Part shown: positions 18,461-27,121 of the stretch, one piece after another
Layout: each line of letters opens with the position of its first letter
Numbering within the stretch: position 1 is the first letter of the stretch
Notes under the pieces: generated by a model
Told to the model about the DNA's origin: nothing
Database searches by the model: none
Seen by the model: the letters and a program-made list of their open reading frames with translations, nothing else
NCBI RefSeq assembly: GCF_900102785.1
Contig: NZ_FNGC01000004.1
Span: 62,001-126,000 of the forward strand
Length of the DNA stretch: 64,000 bases
Reading direction: 5' to 3'
Source: Arthrobacter sp. ok362
GTDB taxonomy: Bacteria; Actinomycetota; Actinomycetes; Actinomycetales; Micrococcaceae
Position numbers and translations under genes: made by a program

Positions 18461-19421
18461 GAGTGTTGATCTCCTCATCTTCGGTCATGCGGTCGAATGT
18501 GGTGCGGTAGCCGTTGAGCGTCGTGAAGAACGGGGAAGGCTCCAAGGCGGGGTCCCCCTCGTAGCCGAGATCCTCTGCCACGCGGGTGAAGGGCGAGTAC
18601 GGCGAATCTGAACCCTGCAGCCCGGCAGACCAGCAGTCGTGGGCCGCACTATTGACGCGGGCTTCGATCTCCAGGCTCCCCTGAAGCGCTTCCTCGGCCT
18701 GCCCGGCGTCTAGCTCCACCCCGTAGGGCGTGCCGTCCGCGCGGCGGTAGGGGTGGCCCAGGTAGAGGTGCCGCGGACGGATCTGGTCGCGGAGGTACTG
18801 CAGGCTGGCACGGTAGCCGGCCGGGTCCACGAATCCGGGGAATCCGTTGGCCGCACCGTGGACCTGCACGGCATCGCCGACGAATACGTCGTTTTGCCCG
18901 TTGATGACGTACGCCACGGATCCGCGGGTGTGGCCCGGAACCGAGTGCACGGTGACGCTGACGTCGCCGCCGAGTGAGATGGTCTCGCCGCCCCGCACCA
19001 GCAGCGTTGGCTCCATCTCGCCCGAGATGACGGCATTCGTCGCCTCGGTCAGTTTCGCCTCGCCGTCGGGGTCATCCAGGTACTGCGCCCGGCCGGCAAG
19101 GTATTCGTCCACGTGCGCCCGGCGCGAGCGCAACATCGGCGCGTCGGCCTCGTGGATGACCACCTGCGCGCGCCGTCCGGTGAGCTCCCACAAGGCGTAG
19201 GCGCCGCCGATGTGGTCGATATGTCCGTGGGTTAGCAGGATCCAGCGGACGTCCTCGATCCTGCGGCCGATCGCGGCCAGTGCCGGCACCATGCCTTCGG
19301 CGGGCGAGGACGCGATTCCCGTGTCGACGATCGCGGGTTCCGGAGCGTCGATGAAGAAGCTGTAGAGACCGAACCTCCCCCACGGGGAGACAAGCGGGTG
19401 GACGGCGACTGACTCCGTCAT
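18453..19421 (-). CDS. MBL-fold metallo-hydrolase (lactonase/glyoxalase-II-like)
   Basis: This 322-aa zinc hydrolase has the binuclear metal motif HGHIDHIGG near residue 66, VPGHTRGS near 160, and a FVGDAVQ aspartate, all in the expected order. The C-terminal part is helical and carries YLGHPYRRADG, supplying another ligand His. Such proteins hydrolyse lactones, thioesters or esters. The start ATG overlaps the esterase stop as ATGA, and the stop overlaps the CocE start, so the three hydrolase genes are translationally coupled. The substrate is unknown. Confidence 0.87.
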   Translation of the reverse strand: MTESVAVHPLVSPWGRFGLYSFFIDAPEPAIVDTGIASSPAEGMVPALAAIGRRIEDVRWILLTHGHIDHIGGAYALWELTGRRAQVVIHEADAPMLRSRRAHVDEYLAGRAQYLDDPDGEAKLTEATNAVISGEMEPTLLVRGGETISLGGDVSVTVHSVPGHTRGSVAYVINGQNDVFVGDAVQVHGAANGFPGFVDPAGYRASLQYLRDQIRPRHLYLGHPYRRADGTPYGVELDAGQAEEALQGSLEIEARVNSAAHDCWSAGLQGSDSPYSPFTRVAEDLGYEGDPALEPSPFFTTLNGYRTTFDRMTEDEEINTHG

Positions 19422-20386
19422 TGCGCTGCACTCCCTTGAAGCCCTGCGTTCCCACTAAGCCCAGCGCTCTTGCTCAGGAAGGCTGCGGTCTCTTCGAACG
19501 GCCTGTAGAACTCCGGAATCCAGGAGAAGTTCTGGACGAAGCCGTGGTTGGCTCCCTCGTAGCGGCTGACGGCCACGTTGACGCCGGCCTCCCTGAGGCG
19601 CAGGCCGTAGAGCTCGCCCTCGTCCCGCAGGGGGTCGTGCTCGGCAGTGATGACCAGGGCCGGCGGCAGGCCGGCGAGGTCCTGGCGCTTGATGGGGGAG
19701 ACGAGCGGATCCGCCGGGTCCGCCCCGCTCTGGAGGTAGAAGGAATTGAACGGCAAGAGACCCGCCGTCTCCAGTCCGTATCCTTCGGCGTTCTCCCGCA
19801 GCGACCCGTAGCGGTCGACGTCGAAGTCCAGGTCCAGCGACGGGTAGAACAGGATCTGGTGGGTGATCGCCGGGAACCCGTCATCGTGGGCCCTCGCGGT
19901 GACGGCGGCGACGAAGTTGCCGCCCGAGCTGTCTCCCGCGACAGCAAGGTTCTTTCCGTCCCAGCCCAGGTTGCCGCGATGCTCGGCAGCCCAGCGGACC
20001 ACGCCGTAGCAGTCGTCCAGGCCGGCCGGGAAGGAGGCTTCGGGGGCCAGCCGGTAGCCCACCGAGATGACCTTATGGCCGGTTTCCTTGGCCAGGGATC
20101 GCGCGACGTGGTCGTGCGTGTCCAGGCTGCCAAGGAAGAACGCGCCGCCGTGGAAATACACCAGCAGGCCGTAAGCGTCGGCCTCGGCCGGCGTGTAGAT
20201 GCGCACGGGCACCTCGCCCGATGGCGTGACTGCCGTGGCATCCTGGACAGAGTGCAGCGGGAGGCGCACTTCCGGCGGGGCCACCATGGCGGCCCCGCCT
20301 GCACGCATGGCTTCGGGGTTCAGTGGAGAACCATCGGGTGCAGGCAAAGTTGCGAGGATCTTGGCAATTTCAGGGTGGATGGTCAT
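19418..20386 (-). CDS. HSL-family alpha/beta-hydrolase esterase
   Basis: This 322-aa hormone-sensitive-lipase-type carboxylesterase has the HGGA oxyanion motif (YFHGGAFFLGS), the nucleophile elbow GDSSGGN, the aspartate region ITAEHDPLRDEG and the catalytic His in GANHGF. No signal peptide is present, so it acts in the cytoplasm. GAAAGG lies 8 nt before the ATG, and the gene starts 4 nt after the upstream flavin monooxygenase. The MBL gene start overlaps its stop. It is one of four hydrolases in this operon, consistent with stepwise opening of an ester- or lactone-bearing substrate (inference). Confidence 0.9.
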   Translation of the reverse strand: MTIHPEIAKILATLPAPDGSPLNPEAMRAGGAAMVAPPEVRLPLHSVQDATAVTPSGEVPVRIYTPAEADAYGLLVYFHGGAFFLGSLDTHDHVARSLAKETGHKVISVGYRLAPEASFPAGLDDCYGVVRWAAEHRGNLGWDGKNLAVAGDSSGGNFVAAVTARAHDDGFPAITHQILFYPSLDLDFDVDRYGSLRENAEGYGLETAGLLPFNSFYLQSGADPADPLVSPIKRQDLAGLPPALVITAEHDPLRDEGELYGLRLREAGVNVAVSRYEGANHGFVQNFSWIPEFYRPFEETAAFLSKSAGLSGNAGLQGSAAQ

Positions 20387-20390
20387 GGGT

Positions 20391-21533
20391 TCAGCCTTTC
20401 GCCTGTGCTGGTGCGTTGACGCTGGCGGGCTTCTGGGACGTCGGCTTCTGACCAGGGAAAACGTCGTCGACCTCTTCCTCGGACCATCCCTGCCGCGAGA
20501 TGCGCTGCAGTTCGTCCGTCACGGGCTTGCGGGCCGCCTGGAATAGGGCCAGTGCCTCCTTGACCGAGCCCGCCTGGGCCAGGGCGTCGGCCAGGGCTCC
20601 CGCGTCCTCAATGGCAGAGTTCGCGCCCTGGCCCTGGTGGTGCAGCATGGAGTGAGCCGCGTCGCCCATCAGGACCACGGAGTCCGTGTGCCAGGTGTCG
20701 ACGGGGTCGATGTCGTAGACCGCGCGGATGTTCACTGTGTCCATGTCGAGGCCGCGGGTGATGCTCACCAGCCGCTCGTCGAAGCCATTCACGGTGGCCA
20801 GGAGGTCCTGCTTGGTTACCTCGGGTGCCCAGGTACCGTCCGGGTTCAGGGCGGTGATGTCGAAAGAGACCTGGTTGCGGTGGCGCAGCGGCAGCAGGTA
20901 GACCTTGGTGCCCTTTCCGATGTACATCCGGAGGTTGTCGTCGACCACCAGGCCGTGGGCGTCGTCGGCGGAAATCACTGCACGGTAGGCATGTTCGCCT
21001 GAGAACACCGGGCCCTTGTCGCTGAACAGCTGCTCGCGCACCACGGACTTGATGCCGTCGGCACCGACCACCAGGTCGGCCTCGACCGTCTTGCCGTTGG
21101 TGAAGGTCAGGACGGAGCGGCCGCCCTTGTCCTCGATGGTTTCGAGCTTGTGGCCGAGATGCACCATGCCCTCGGGGAGAACGCCCAGGAGAGCCTCGAT
21201 GAAGTCACCGCGGTGGATGAGGTACGTCTGGGTCTGCTCGCCGAACTCCGGCCACGTGTCCTTCATGATCGGCTCACTCGAGGCGGTGAGGATTTCGAAG
21301 TAGTCGCTTGGCGAACTGACCTTCGCGATCGCGTCGAAGATCCCCCACTGGCTGAACCGGTCCATGGTGGCGGGACGCAGGCCGATGCCGGCGCCGACTT
21401 CCCGCATTTGGGACGCTTGCTCGTAGACGTTGACGTTCGCGCCGAGCAGGCTCAGGGCCTTTGCCGCTGCTGCGCCGCCGTACCCCGCGCCGACTATGGC
21501 GATGTTGAGGTTCTTGATTTCCGAAGCCTTCAT
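20391..21533 (-). CDS. FAD-dependent monooxygenase (salicylate-hydroxylase-like)
   Basis: The 380-aa class A flavin monooxygenase has the FAD fold IAIVGAGYGGAAAAKALSLLG, the GAGIGLRP motif, DG motif LVVGADGIKS and GD motif VVLMGDAAHSM followed by HHQGQGANSAIED. These features are shared with salicylate, 3-hydroxybenzoate and 6-hydroxynicotinate hydroxylases. It probably hydroxylates an aromatic or heteroaromatic intermediate using NAD(P)H. The ATG at 21533 (AAAGAGA upstream) is preferred over an ATG 13 codons earlier, which adds only polar residues. It follows PTE-A by 78 nt and precedes the esterase by 4 nt. Confidence 0.88.
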   Translation of the reverse strand: MKASEIKNLNIAIVGAGYGGAAAAKALSLLGANVNVYEQASQMREVGAGIGLRPATMDRFSQWGIFDAIAKVSSPSDYFEILTASSEPIMKDTWPEFGEQTQTYLIHRGDFIEALLGVLPEGMVHLGHKLETIEDKGGRSVLTFTNGKTVEADLVVGADGIKSVVREQLFSDKGPVFSGEHAYRAVISADDAHGLVVDDNLRMYIGKGTKVYLLPLRHRNQVSFDITALNPDGTWAPEVTKQDLLATVNGFDERLVSITRGLDMDTVNIRAVYDIDPVDTWHTDSVVLMGDAAHSMLHHQGQGANSAIEDAGALADALAQAGSVKEALALFQAARKPVTDELQRISRQGWSEEEVDDVFPGQKPTSQKPASVNAPAQAKG

Positions 21534-21611
21534 GGTTTCATCTCTTTCTTGACTATTCTTGGCCCGGGCCAATTCTGGGAGACGGGTAAGTTGTGGTGGC
21601 CTGTCCGCAGG

Positions 21612-22565
21612 TCAGCCGTGAAGCGACAGGAACTCGGCCGGATTGTCCTCGAGCAGGAGTTTGAGGGTGGCGTCGTCGATGCCAGCCGCGCGCATGTCGG
21701 GGATCATGTCCTCGAAGATGTAGTTGATGGTGTGGCCCTTCACGCCCGGCCAGCCCAGCGGGCTGCAATTTGCGTCGGCCGAGACGAGAAGCTTGTCCGC
21801 ATAGCCCTTGTTCACGAGGTTGACGAAGTGCTCCATGCGTTCGGTGCGCTTGCGGCCCCAGAACGGCGGATCCGGCAGTTCGAGGTCGTAGCCGAAGGTG
21901 TCGAACCCGATGCGGCCGCCCTGTTCGTAGATCCAATCGTGAGGAGTGACCGGGGAGTTCAGGCCGTCGTCGGCGTGGCCGAACAGCACGCGGTCCAGCG
22001 GGAGGCCCTCTTCGTTGAAGATGTTCACTGCCGGTTCGGCGTCGATGGCCAGGTGGGTCAGGATCGGCGCGCCGGTGACGACGGCGGCGCGGGCCGCGGC
22101 CCGGTAGATGCGCTTGTCCAGGTCCGTCATGCGGCCGCCGCGGCTCACGCCGACCTTGATGACGCCGGCCTTGGCGCCCGTGTTGCCGATGCCGACGGTG
22201 ATCTCGTGGATGAATACCTTCGCGAGGTAGTCCACGCTCGCGCGGGAGAAGTGGGGAAGGGCGGTGTCGCCGCCGACGAAGCCGGTGCAGGCCACGATGT
22301 GCACGCCCGTCTTCTGGGACAGGGACTTGTAGTAGTCGACGTCGCGGCCGTTGCAGATGCCCGTGGCGTCCACGAACGTGCCGCCGCCGTATTCGCGGAA
22401 TTTCCGAAGCTTCGGCACGGTCTCCTCGTAGGCCTGCTCGGGCGACTTCCACCACCTGGTGTCCAGCTCGGACCCGGGCATTCCGTAGCCGATGTGTTCG
22501 TGCACCGCCACGATTTCCAGTTCTTCGGCCGGAATGGTTCCCAGCACTGTGTTGACCTTGGTCAT
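21612..22565 (-). CDS. Phosphotriesterase-like lactonase, metal site intact (PTE-A)
   Basis: This amidohydrolase-superfamily TIM barrel of 317 aa carries all expected binuclear ligands: HxH in AVHEHIG (His22, His24), the carboxylated lysine in GVIKVG (Lys137), His171 in LTHLAID, His197 in LFGHADD and Asp264 in VSADANCS. Members hydrolyse lactones more often than organophosphates. The ATG at 22565 is chosen because GAGG lies 8 nt before it; an earlier GTG would sit on the ribosome-binding site. A diverged paralogue lies directly upstream. It is in the minus-strand arm of the divergent catabolic island. Confidence 0.9.
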   Translation of the reverse strand: MTKVNTVLGTIPAEELEIVAVHEHIGYGMPGSELDTRWWKSPEQAYEETVPKLRKFREYGGGTFVDATGICNGRDVDYYKSLSQKTGVHIVACTGFVGGDTALPHFSRASVDYLAKVFIHEITVGIGNTGAKAGVIKVGVSRGGRMTDLDKRIYRAAARAAVVTGAPILTHLAIDAEPAVNIFNEEGLPLDRVLFGHADDGLNSPVTPHDWIYEQGGRIGFDTFGYDLELPDPPFWGRKRTERMEHFVNLVNKGYADKLLVSADANCSPLGWPGVKGHTINYIFEDMIPDMRAAGIDDATLKLLLEDNPAEFLSLHG

Positions 22566-22616
22566 TTCGTTCACCTCAGGGGTTCGAAAGCTTGTTGTGT
22601 GATGGCGGACGCGTGC

Positions 22617-23627
22617 TTAGCGCACGGTCAGCAGGTTGCGCGGGTTGTCCACGAGGATGCGCCGGGACTCTTCCTCGCTCAGGCCGTTGGCCTGGAGGAA
22701 AGGCACGAACGTGGTCAGGACGTGGCTGTAGGGCAGGTTGTACTCCGGCAGGCCCTTGGCCACGCCGATCGAGTTGCCCGAAAGGATGATCTTGTCGGCA
22801 TGGCCGGCCCTGACAAGCTCGAGCACCAGTTCGGCGCGGTCGTGGTCGGTGAGGTAGTCCGCGTGGTCGTTGAGGCCCACGTGATCGATGCCGACGAAGG
22901 CTCCGCGGCTAGCCACCTCGACGGCGGAGCCCGCGGCATCCTTGCGGTCCAGGTCACCGACGAGCACCCGGTCGGCCTCGAGCTGCTCATCCAGAACGAT
23001 GTCCAGATCGTGCAGGGCATCGGCGCCGAAGCGGATGGAGACAGGGACGCCGGTGTTCTTGGCGGCGCGGGCGGAGCCGCGGAACAGGCTTTCCTCGGTC
23101 GGGGTCATGCCGGCGCGGTCGGCAATAGTGGCAACGATGCCAGCGGCGGCGCGGCGCTCGACCCGGGGAACCACCATCCCCTCAGTGACTTCCTTGGTGA
23201 AGAGATCGCCGAACTTTTCGGCCGGCCAAGGGGTGGGCGGGTTGGTCTGCGGCGTCAGGAAGTATCCGCCGAGTTCTTCCTCCGGGCCCAGACCCGTGGA
23301 GGCGACGATGTGGACGCCGGTGGAGCGCGAGAGCGCCTCGTAGAGCTTGAGATCGCGCCCGTGGAACATGCCGGTGCTGTCGACGATCGTCCGCCCGCCA
23401 TGCTCGCGGAAGTCCGCAAGCTTTGCCGCCAGGGCCTCGAAGATCTCCGCCCGGTCCATGGAGATGTCCGGGGCGTACTGGGCGCCGGGGAGCACCGACA
23501 ACAAGGCTTCATGGACAGCGACAACCCCTAGGTCGGAAGCAGGGACCGGGCCCAGGACCGTGTTGACGGTTTGCCCGGCCGGGGCGTGGACTGCGTCGCC
23601 GGTCTCGGCGGGTGTGGGGTGACTCAC
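22617..23627 (-). CDS. Phosphotriesterase-like paralogue with lost metal ligands (PTE-B)
   Basis: The 336-aa protein is clearly related to its neighbour PTE-A (VNTVLGPVPA, VVAVHE, GGRTIVDSTG, GRDLKLYEALS, TGVHIVASTG, VDNPRNLL). At the positions of PTE-A's ligands only the first histidine remains (His39). The others read Ala41, Ala166, Arg199, Asp225 and Asn285. The frame is intact over its whole length, so this is not random decay. It may be a non-catalytic partner or have a remodelled site. The GTG at 23627 has GGGAGA 7 nt upstream. It is the first gene of the minus-strand arm. Confidence 0.88.
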   Translation of the reverse strand: MSHPTPAETGDAVHAPAGQTVNTVLGPVPASDLGVVAVHEALLSVLPGAQYAPDISMDRAEIFEALAAKLADFREHGGRTIVDSTGMFHGRDLKLYEALSRSTGVHIVASTGLGPEEELGGYFLTPQTNPPTPWPAEKFGDLFTKEVTEGMVVPRVERRAAAGIVATIADRAGMTPTEESLFRGSARAAKNTGVPVSIRFGADALHDLDIVLDEQLEADRVLVGDLDRKDAAGSAVEVASRGAFVGIDHVGLNDHADYLTDHDRAELVLELVRAGHADKIILSGNSIGVAKGLPEYNLPYSHVLTTFVPFLQANGLSEEESRRILVDNPRNLLTVR

Positions 23628-23718
23628 GTGGGTTCTCCCTAGAAGTTCGGGTTCTAAATGCAGGGCGCCGCGGAGCCTGGCCGTGCCGTCGCTCCGTTGC
23701 GGTGTAGTCAGCATCACA

Positions 23719-23746
23719 TATTTCTTTACATTGTGTCAAAGAAATA
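23719..23746. promoter_or_regulatory. Palindromic operator candidate between the divergent catabolic operons
   Basis: TATTTCTTT (23719-23727) and AAAGAAATA (23738-23746) are perfect 9-bp arms with a 10-bp spacer. They lie ~90 nt upstream of PTE-B and ~190 nt upstream of the MFS gene. The size and symmetry suit a TetR-family dimer, and the only regulator of the island is the TetR gene at 28404. It stands out as AT-rich in a GC-rich region. Binding is inferred. Confidence 0.6.
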
Positions 23747-23783
23747 GTCAGAGTGATTCTTTCGAAGTGTTCATGAAGCCAAC

Positions 23784-23826
23784 GTTGCGTAAATACTCTT
23801 GACAGCGTGTAAATCTTGATACCAAA
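23784..23826 (+). promoter_or_regulatory. Possible promoter / imperfect direct repeat before the MFS gene
   Basis: This AT-rich stretch contains GCGTAAATACTCTTGACA and GCGTGTAAATCTTGATAC, two imperfect direct repeats 18 nt apart. It includes a TTGACA at 23799 and, as an alternative pair, TTGCGT (23784) with TGTAAA (23807) at 17-nt spacing. It points at the MFS-P450 operon. Which hexamers are used is uncertain. Confidence 0.4.
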
Positions 23827-23932
23827 CTGTGGGGAACGACACAGCTATCTCCGGTCGGCCGGCTCTTGCCCGGCAGGGCACCAGTTCTGGCATGTCACCG
23901 GAGAGTCCACCGGAAACAAAGGAGTTTCATCG

Positions 23933-25678
23933 ATGAGTCAAACCAACACTGCGCAGAGGGGCACAACGTCGAGCCGTGGCTCTGTACGGGCCACCTTCGT
24001 AGCCGCCTACAGCGCGGTCACACTCGCCCAAATCACCAATGCCCTGCCGGGCGCCCTCAACGGCACTTTTGCCGTGGAATTCCATACCTCGGGCGCAGGC
24101 CTGACCTGGATCGCGGGCATGTTCATGATGGGCATCGTGGTGTTCGAGCTCAGCTGGGGGCTCCTGGGCGACCTGTTCGGCCGGAAGAAGCTGCTGTACG
24201 CGGGCGCTCTGGTCAGCGTGGCCGGCTCGGTGCTGGCGGCGCTTGCGTCCAACACCGAAATGATGATCGCGGCGCAGGCGGTCGGCGGCATTGGGGCGGG
24301 CATACTCTTCCCCATCTCGCTGTCCATGATCGCGGCGATCACCCCGGACCATCGCGCCCGGGCGAAAGTTATCGCCACCTGGGCCGGGTTCTTGTCGCTG
24401 GGTGCGGTGATCTCCCCGGTGCTGGCAGGCTTGACGGCCCAGGCCTTCACCGTGGCGGGTCCGGCGGTGGGCGCGCCCAACGTCTTCAGTGGTTGGCGCG
24501 TGGCGTACTACATTGCCGCCGCGATCGCCGTCGCCGTCCTCATCGTTGCGGTGCAGGCGTTGGACTCCGCAGCTGCGGAGGGACGCAAGCTGGACCTGCC
24601 GGGCCAGATTACCCTCGCGCTCGGCCTGATCGCCGTCCTCTTCGCCACCGTGCAGGCGGTCGACGCCGGCTTCGGCAGCCCTGAGGTGATCGCGAGCTAT
24701 ATTGCAGGCGGCCTCCTCCTGGTCGTCTTCGTCGTCATCGAGATGCGGACCAAGCAGCCGCTCATCCACCTCTCACTGTTCAGGAACAGTGCGTACTCGA
24801 TCACCGGGGTCGTCGCGGTTACCGGCATGTTCGCGTTCCTTGCGGTCTGTTTCAGCACGAGTGTCGCCGTCGGCGGGCTCGCCCTCGCCGAAGCCTGGAA
24901 GGTCGGTGTGCTGTTCGTCTTCATCCAGGGCCCGGCCTTCGCCTTCATCCCGGTGGTGGGCTGGCTCATCCACCACGTGGCTCCGCGTTGGGTGCTCACG
25001 GCGGGCTTCGCGTTCATGGCCCTCTCCGCCTACTGGCTCTCGACGTACTCCCTGGGCACGCCGGAGGCCTTCGGCGGAACTCCCTGGACGGCGTTCATTC
25101 CGCCGCTCTTGATGCTGGGCATCGGATTCGCGCTCACGGTCGGCTCCATCACCGCCGTTGCCATCAACACCGTGCAGCCGCAGCACATCGGCATGGCCTC
25201 GGCCACGACAAACCTCCTGCGCGACCTCGGTTTCGCCCTGGGCCCCGTCATCGGCTCGGCCATCGCGTTCGGAATCGGAGCCACCGTCTTCGCAGGACCC
25301 CTCGCGGGGATCCTCGGCGGGGCAGGGTTGCCTGCCGAGGCCGTCGCCGGGCTGTCGAACGTGCCGCCACTGGGCTACCTCTCAGGCTGGGACGGCGTCA
25401 TCGCGCAGTTCTCCGGCCAGGCAACCGCCAGCGGTGCACCCGCTCAGGCCGTCGAGGGCATGGTCAGCGCCCTTACCTCCGCGAAGCAGCAGATCCAGGG
25501 CGTAGCGGGGACCTCCCTCGGCCAGGGCTTCCAGACTGTGTACCTCGCCGCGGGCATCGCGGCGACGCTCTCCGCTGTTCTTACCCTCTTCATCTCCGCG
25601 CGCTCCTCGGCGCCCACGCCCGATAACAGCGCGGAAACCTCGAAGACAACTGAAGCCAACGCCGAGGCCGCCGTCTGA
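23933..25678 (+). CDS. MFS transporter, DHA2-like (14 TM)
   Basis: This 581-aa major facilitator protein has the motif A loop GDLFGRKKLLYAG between TM2 and TM3 and about 14 hydrophobic helices. A ~70-residue extracytoplasmic loop (SGAPAQAVEGMVSALTSAKQQ) precedes the last helix, as in DHA2-type exporters. The ATG at 23933 follows AAAGGAG. It heads the plus-strand arm of the catabolic island, 79 nt before the P450 gene, so it may import the pathway substrate or export a product. The DHA2 resemblance favours export, but context favours uptake; this is undecided. Confidence 0.85.
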   Translation: MSQTNTAQRGTTSSRGSVRATFVAAYSAVTLAQITNALPGALNGTFAVEFHTSGAGLTWIAGMFMMGIVVFELSWGLLGDLFGRKKLLYAGALVSVAGSVLAALASNTEMMIAAQAVGGIGAGILFPISLSMIAAITPDHRARAKVIATWAGFLSLGAVISPVLAGLTAQAFTVAGPAVGAPNVFSGWRVAYYIAAAIAVAVLIVAVQALDSAAAEGRKLDLPGQITLALGLIAVLFATVQAVDAGFGSPEVIASYIAGGLLLVVFVVIEMRTKQPLIHLSLFRNSAYSITGVVAVTGMFAFLAVCFSTSVAVGGLALAEAWKVGVLFVFIQGPAFAFIPVVGWLIHHVAPRWVLTAGFAFMALSAYWLSTYSLGTPEAFGGTPWTAFIPPLLMLGIGFALTVGSITAVAINTVQPQHIGMASATTNLLRDLGFALGPVIGSAIAFGIGATVFAGPLAGILGGAGLPAEAVAGLSNVPPLGYLSGWDGVIAQFSGQATASGAPAQAVEGMVSALTSAKQQIQGVAGTSLGQGFQTVYLAAGIAATLSAVLTLFISARSSAPTPDNSAETSKTTEANAEAAV

Positions 25679-25757
25679 GACTGACGGCCTCGACCCCACC
25701 ACTGATCCTTCACACGACTGATCCTTCACCCGACCGTTCCTTCACACGGAGAACACC

Positions 25758-26930
25758 ATGACTGCACCCATTGAATCCGACATCGACATCTGGGATGACG
25801 ACATCCTTGTTGACCCGTACCCCACGTATGCCGCGCTTCGCGAGCAGGCCGCAGTGGTCCACCTGCCCAAGAACGACCTGTACGTCCTGACGCGCTACGA
25901 CGCCATCCGCGACGCACTCGGCGATCCGGAAACCTTCTCGTCCAGCAGCATCGGCTTCAACCCCATGGTGAACGAGGCGCTGCGGGGCACCTCGCTTGCC
26001 TCAGACCCGCCCATTCACACACAACTCCGCGCCACTCTGTCGCAGAACCTCACCCCCCGCGCCCTCCGCGGCCTGAAAGTTGTCATCGACGAGAAGGCGG
26101 ACAAGCTTGTTGCCGAGCTCGCCGCCAGCGGCAGCTTCGAGGCCATCGATTCCCTGGCCCGGGCTTTCCCGATCGAAATAGTTGCCGACCTCATTGGCTT
26201 CAGCGGACACGTCAAGGACAATATGCTGCGCTGGGGCCAGGCCGCGATGCAGGTCATCGGCCCGCTGAACCAGCGCACCCAGGAGAGCTTTCCGATCGCC
26301 GGCGAGCTTTACGGCTGGTGCTCGTCGGTCACTGCCGCGGACCTCCTGCCCGGTTCAATCGGCCGCGGCATCTTCGACGCCGAGACCCGCGGCGCCATCC
26401 CTCAAGGCTCTGCGGGGCACATCATCCACCAGTACCTGGGTGCCGGCGTCGACACGACCATTGCCTCGATTGGGAACATTGTTGCGCTGTTCGGGCACCA
26501 CCCGGAGCAGTTCGAACTGGTCAGGGAGAACCCGGAACTCGTCCCCGCGGCTTTCGCCGAGGTGTTGCGCTACTGGGCACCGGTCCACATCTGGGGCCGC
26601 AAAGCCACCCGCGACGTGGAAATCGACGGAGTCACTATTCCTGCCGGTGCCCAAGTGGGCATCCTCTTTGGGTCCGGCAACCGGGACCCGCGCCACTACG
26701 AGAACCCCGACACCTTTGACATCATGCGCAACCCGGTGGACCACCTGTCCTTCGGCTACGGACCGCACGGCTGCGCCGGCCAGGGCCTGGCGAAACTCGA
26801 AGCGCATGCAATCATCGAGGCCCTTGCCCGCAGGGTGAAGACGCTGACAATCTCCGACGAGGTCCGGGAGCCAGGCAACATCACCCGGAGCTTCGAGTCG
26901 CTCCAGGTCGTCAAGGTGGTGGAAGCATGA
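25758..26930 (+). CDS. Cytochrome P450
   Basis: This 390-aa soluble bacterial P450 has the I-helix oxygen-activation motif GAGVDTT (about residue 228), the ExxR of helix K in EVLRYW, and the heme-binding loop FGYGPHGCAGQGLAKLE with the axial cysteine near residue 343. The ferredoxin gene overlaps its stop as ATGA, and a ferredoxin reductase follows, giving a complete class I electron-transfer chain. It resembles catabolic P450s that hydroxylate or O-demethylate small terpenoid or aromatic substrates; the family (CYP number) and substrate cannot be assigned by eye. Confidence 0.94.
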   Translation: MTAPIESDIDIWDDDILVDPYPTYAALREQAAVVHLPKNDLYVLTRYDAIRDALGDPETFSSSSIGFNPMVNEALRGTSLASDPPIHTQLRATLSQNLTPRALRGLKVVIDEKADKLVAELAASGSFEAIDSLARAFPIEIVADLIGFSGHVKDNMLRWGQAAMQVIGPLNQRTQESFPIAGELYGWCSSVTAADLLPGSIGRGIFDAETRGAIPQGSAGHIIHQYLGAGVDTTIASIGNIVALFGHHPEQFELVRENPELVPAAFAEVLRYWAPVHIWGRKATRDVEIDGVTIPAGAQVGILFGSGNRDPRHYENPDTFDIMRNPVDHLSFGYGPHGCAGQGLAKLEAHAIIEALARRVKTLTISDEVREPGNITRSFESLQVVKVVEA

Positions 26931-27121
26931 GAATCGAACTGGATCGGCCCCGCTGCGAGGGACACGGCCTCTGCGAGGAAGCCGCACCGCGGCTGATGCA
27001 CCTCGACGATGACGGTGAGCTGGTTATCGACGTCCCTGACGTGGACGGCCCCGAGCTCGACGCCGCCAAAGCGGCGGTCCGGGTCTGCCCGGTCGCCGCG
27101 CTGCGGCTGGAGGCGGCATGA
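26927..27121 (+). CDS. Small ferredoxin partner of the P450
   Basis: This 64-aa ferredoxin has CEGHGLC and a C-terminal CPVAAL. The visible cysteine set (C-x5-C ... CP) is that of single [3Fe-4S]-cluster ferredoxins paired with actinobacterial P450s. It carries electrons from the reductase encoded next to the P450 encoded before it. Both junctions are ATGA overlaps, so the three proteins are made in a coupled fashion. Confidence 0.92.
   Translation: MRIELDRPRCEGHGLCEEAAPRLMHLDDDGELVIDVPDVDGPELDAAKAAVRVCPVAALRLEAA

Noticed and set aside
21150..23531. 793-codon plus-strand open frame
   Set aside because: It runs antisense across three clear genes (flavin monooxygenase, PTE-A, PTE-B) and shows no protein motif; long antisense frames are normal at this GC content.
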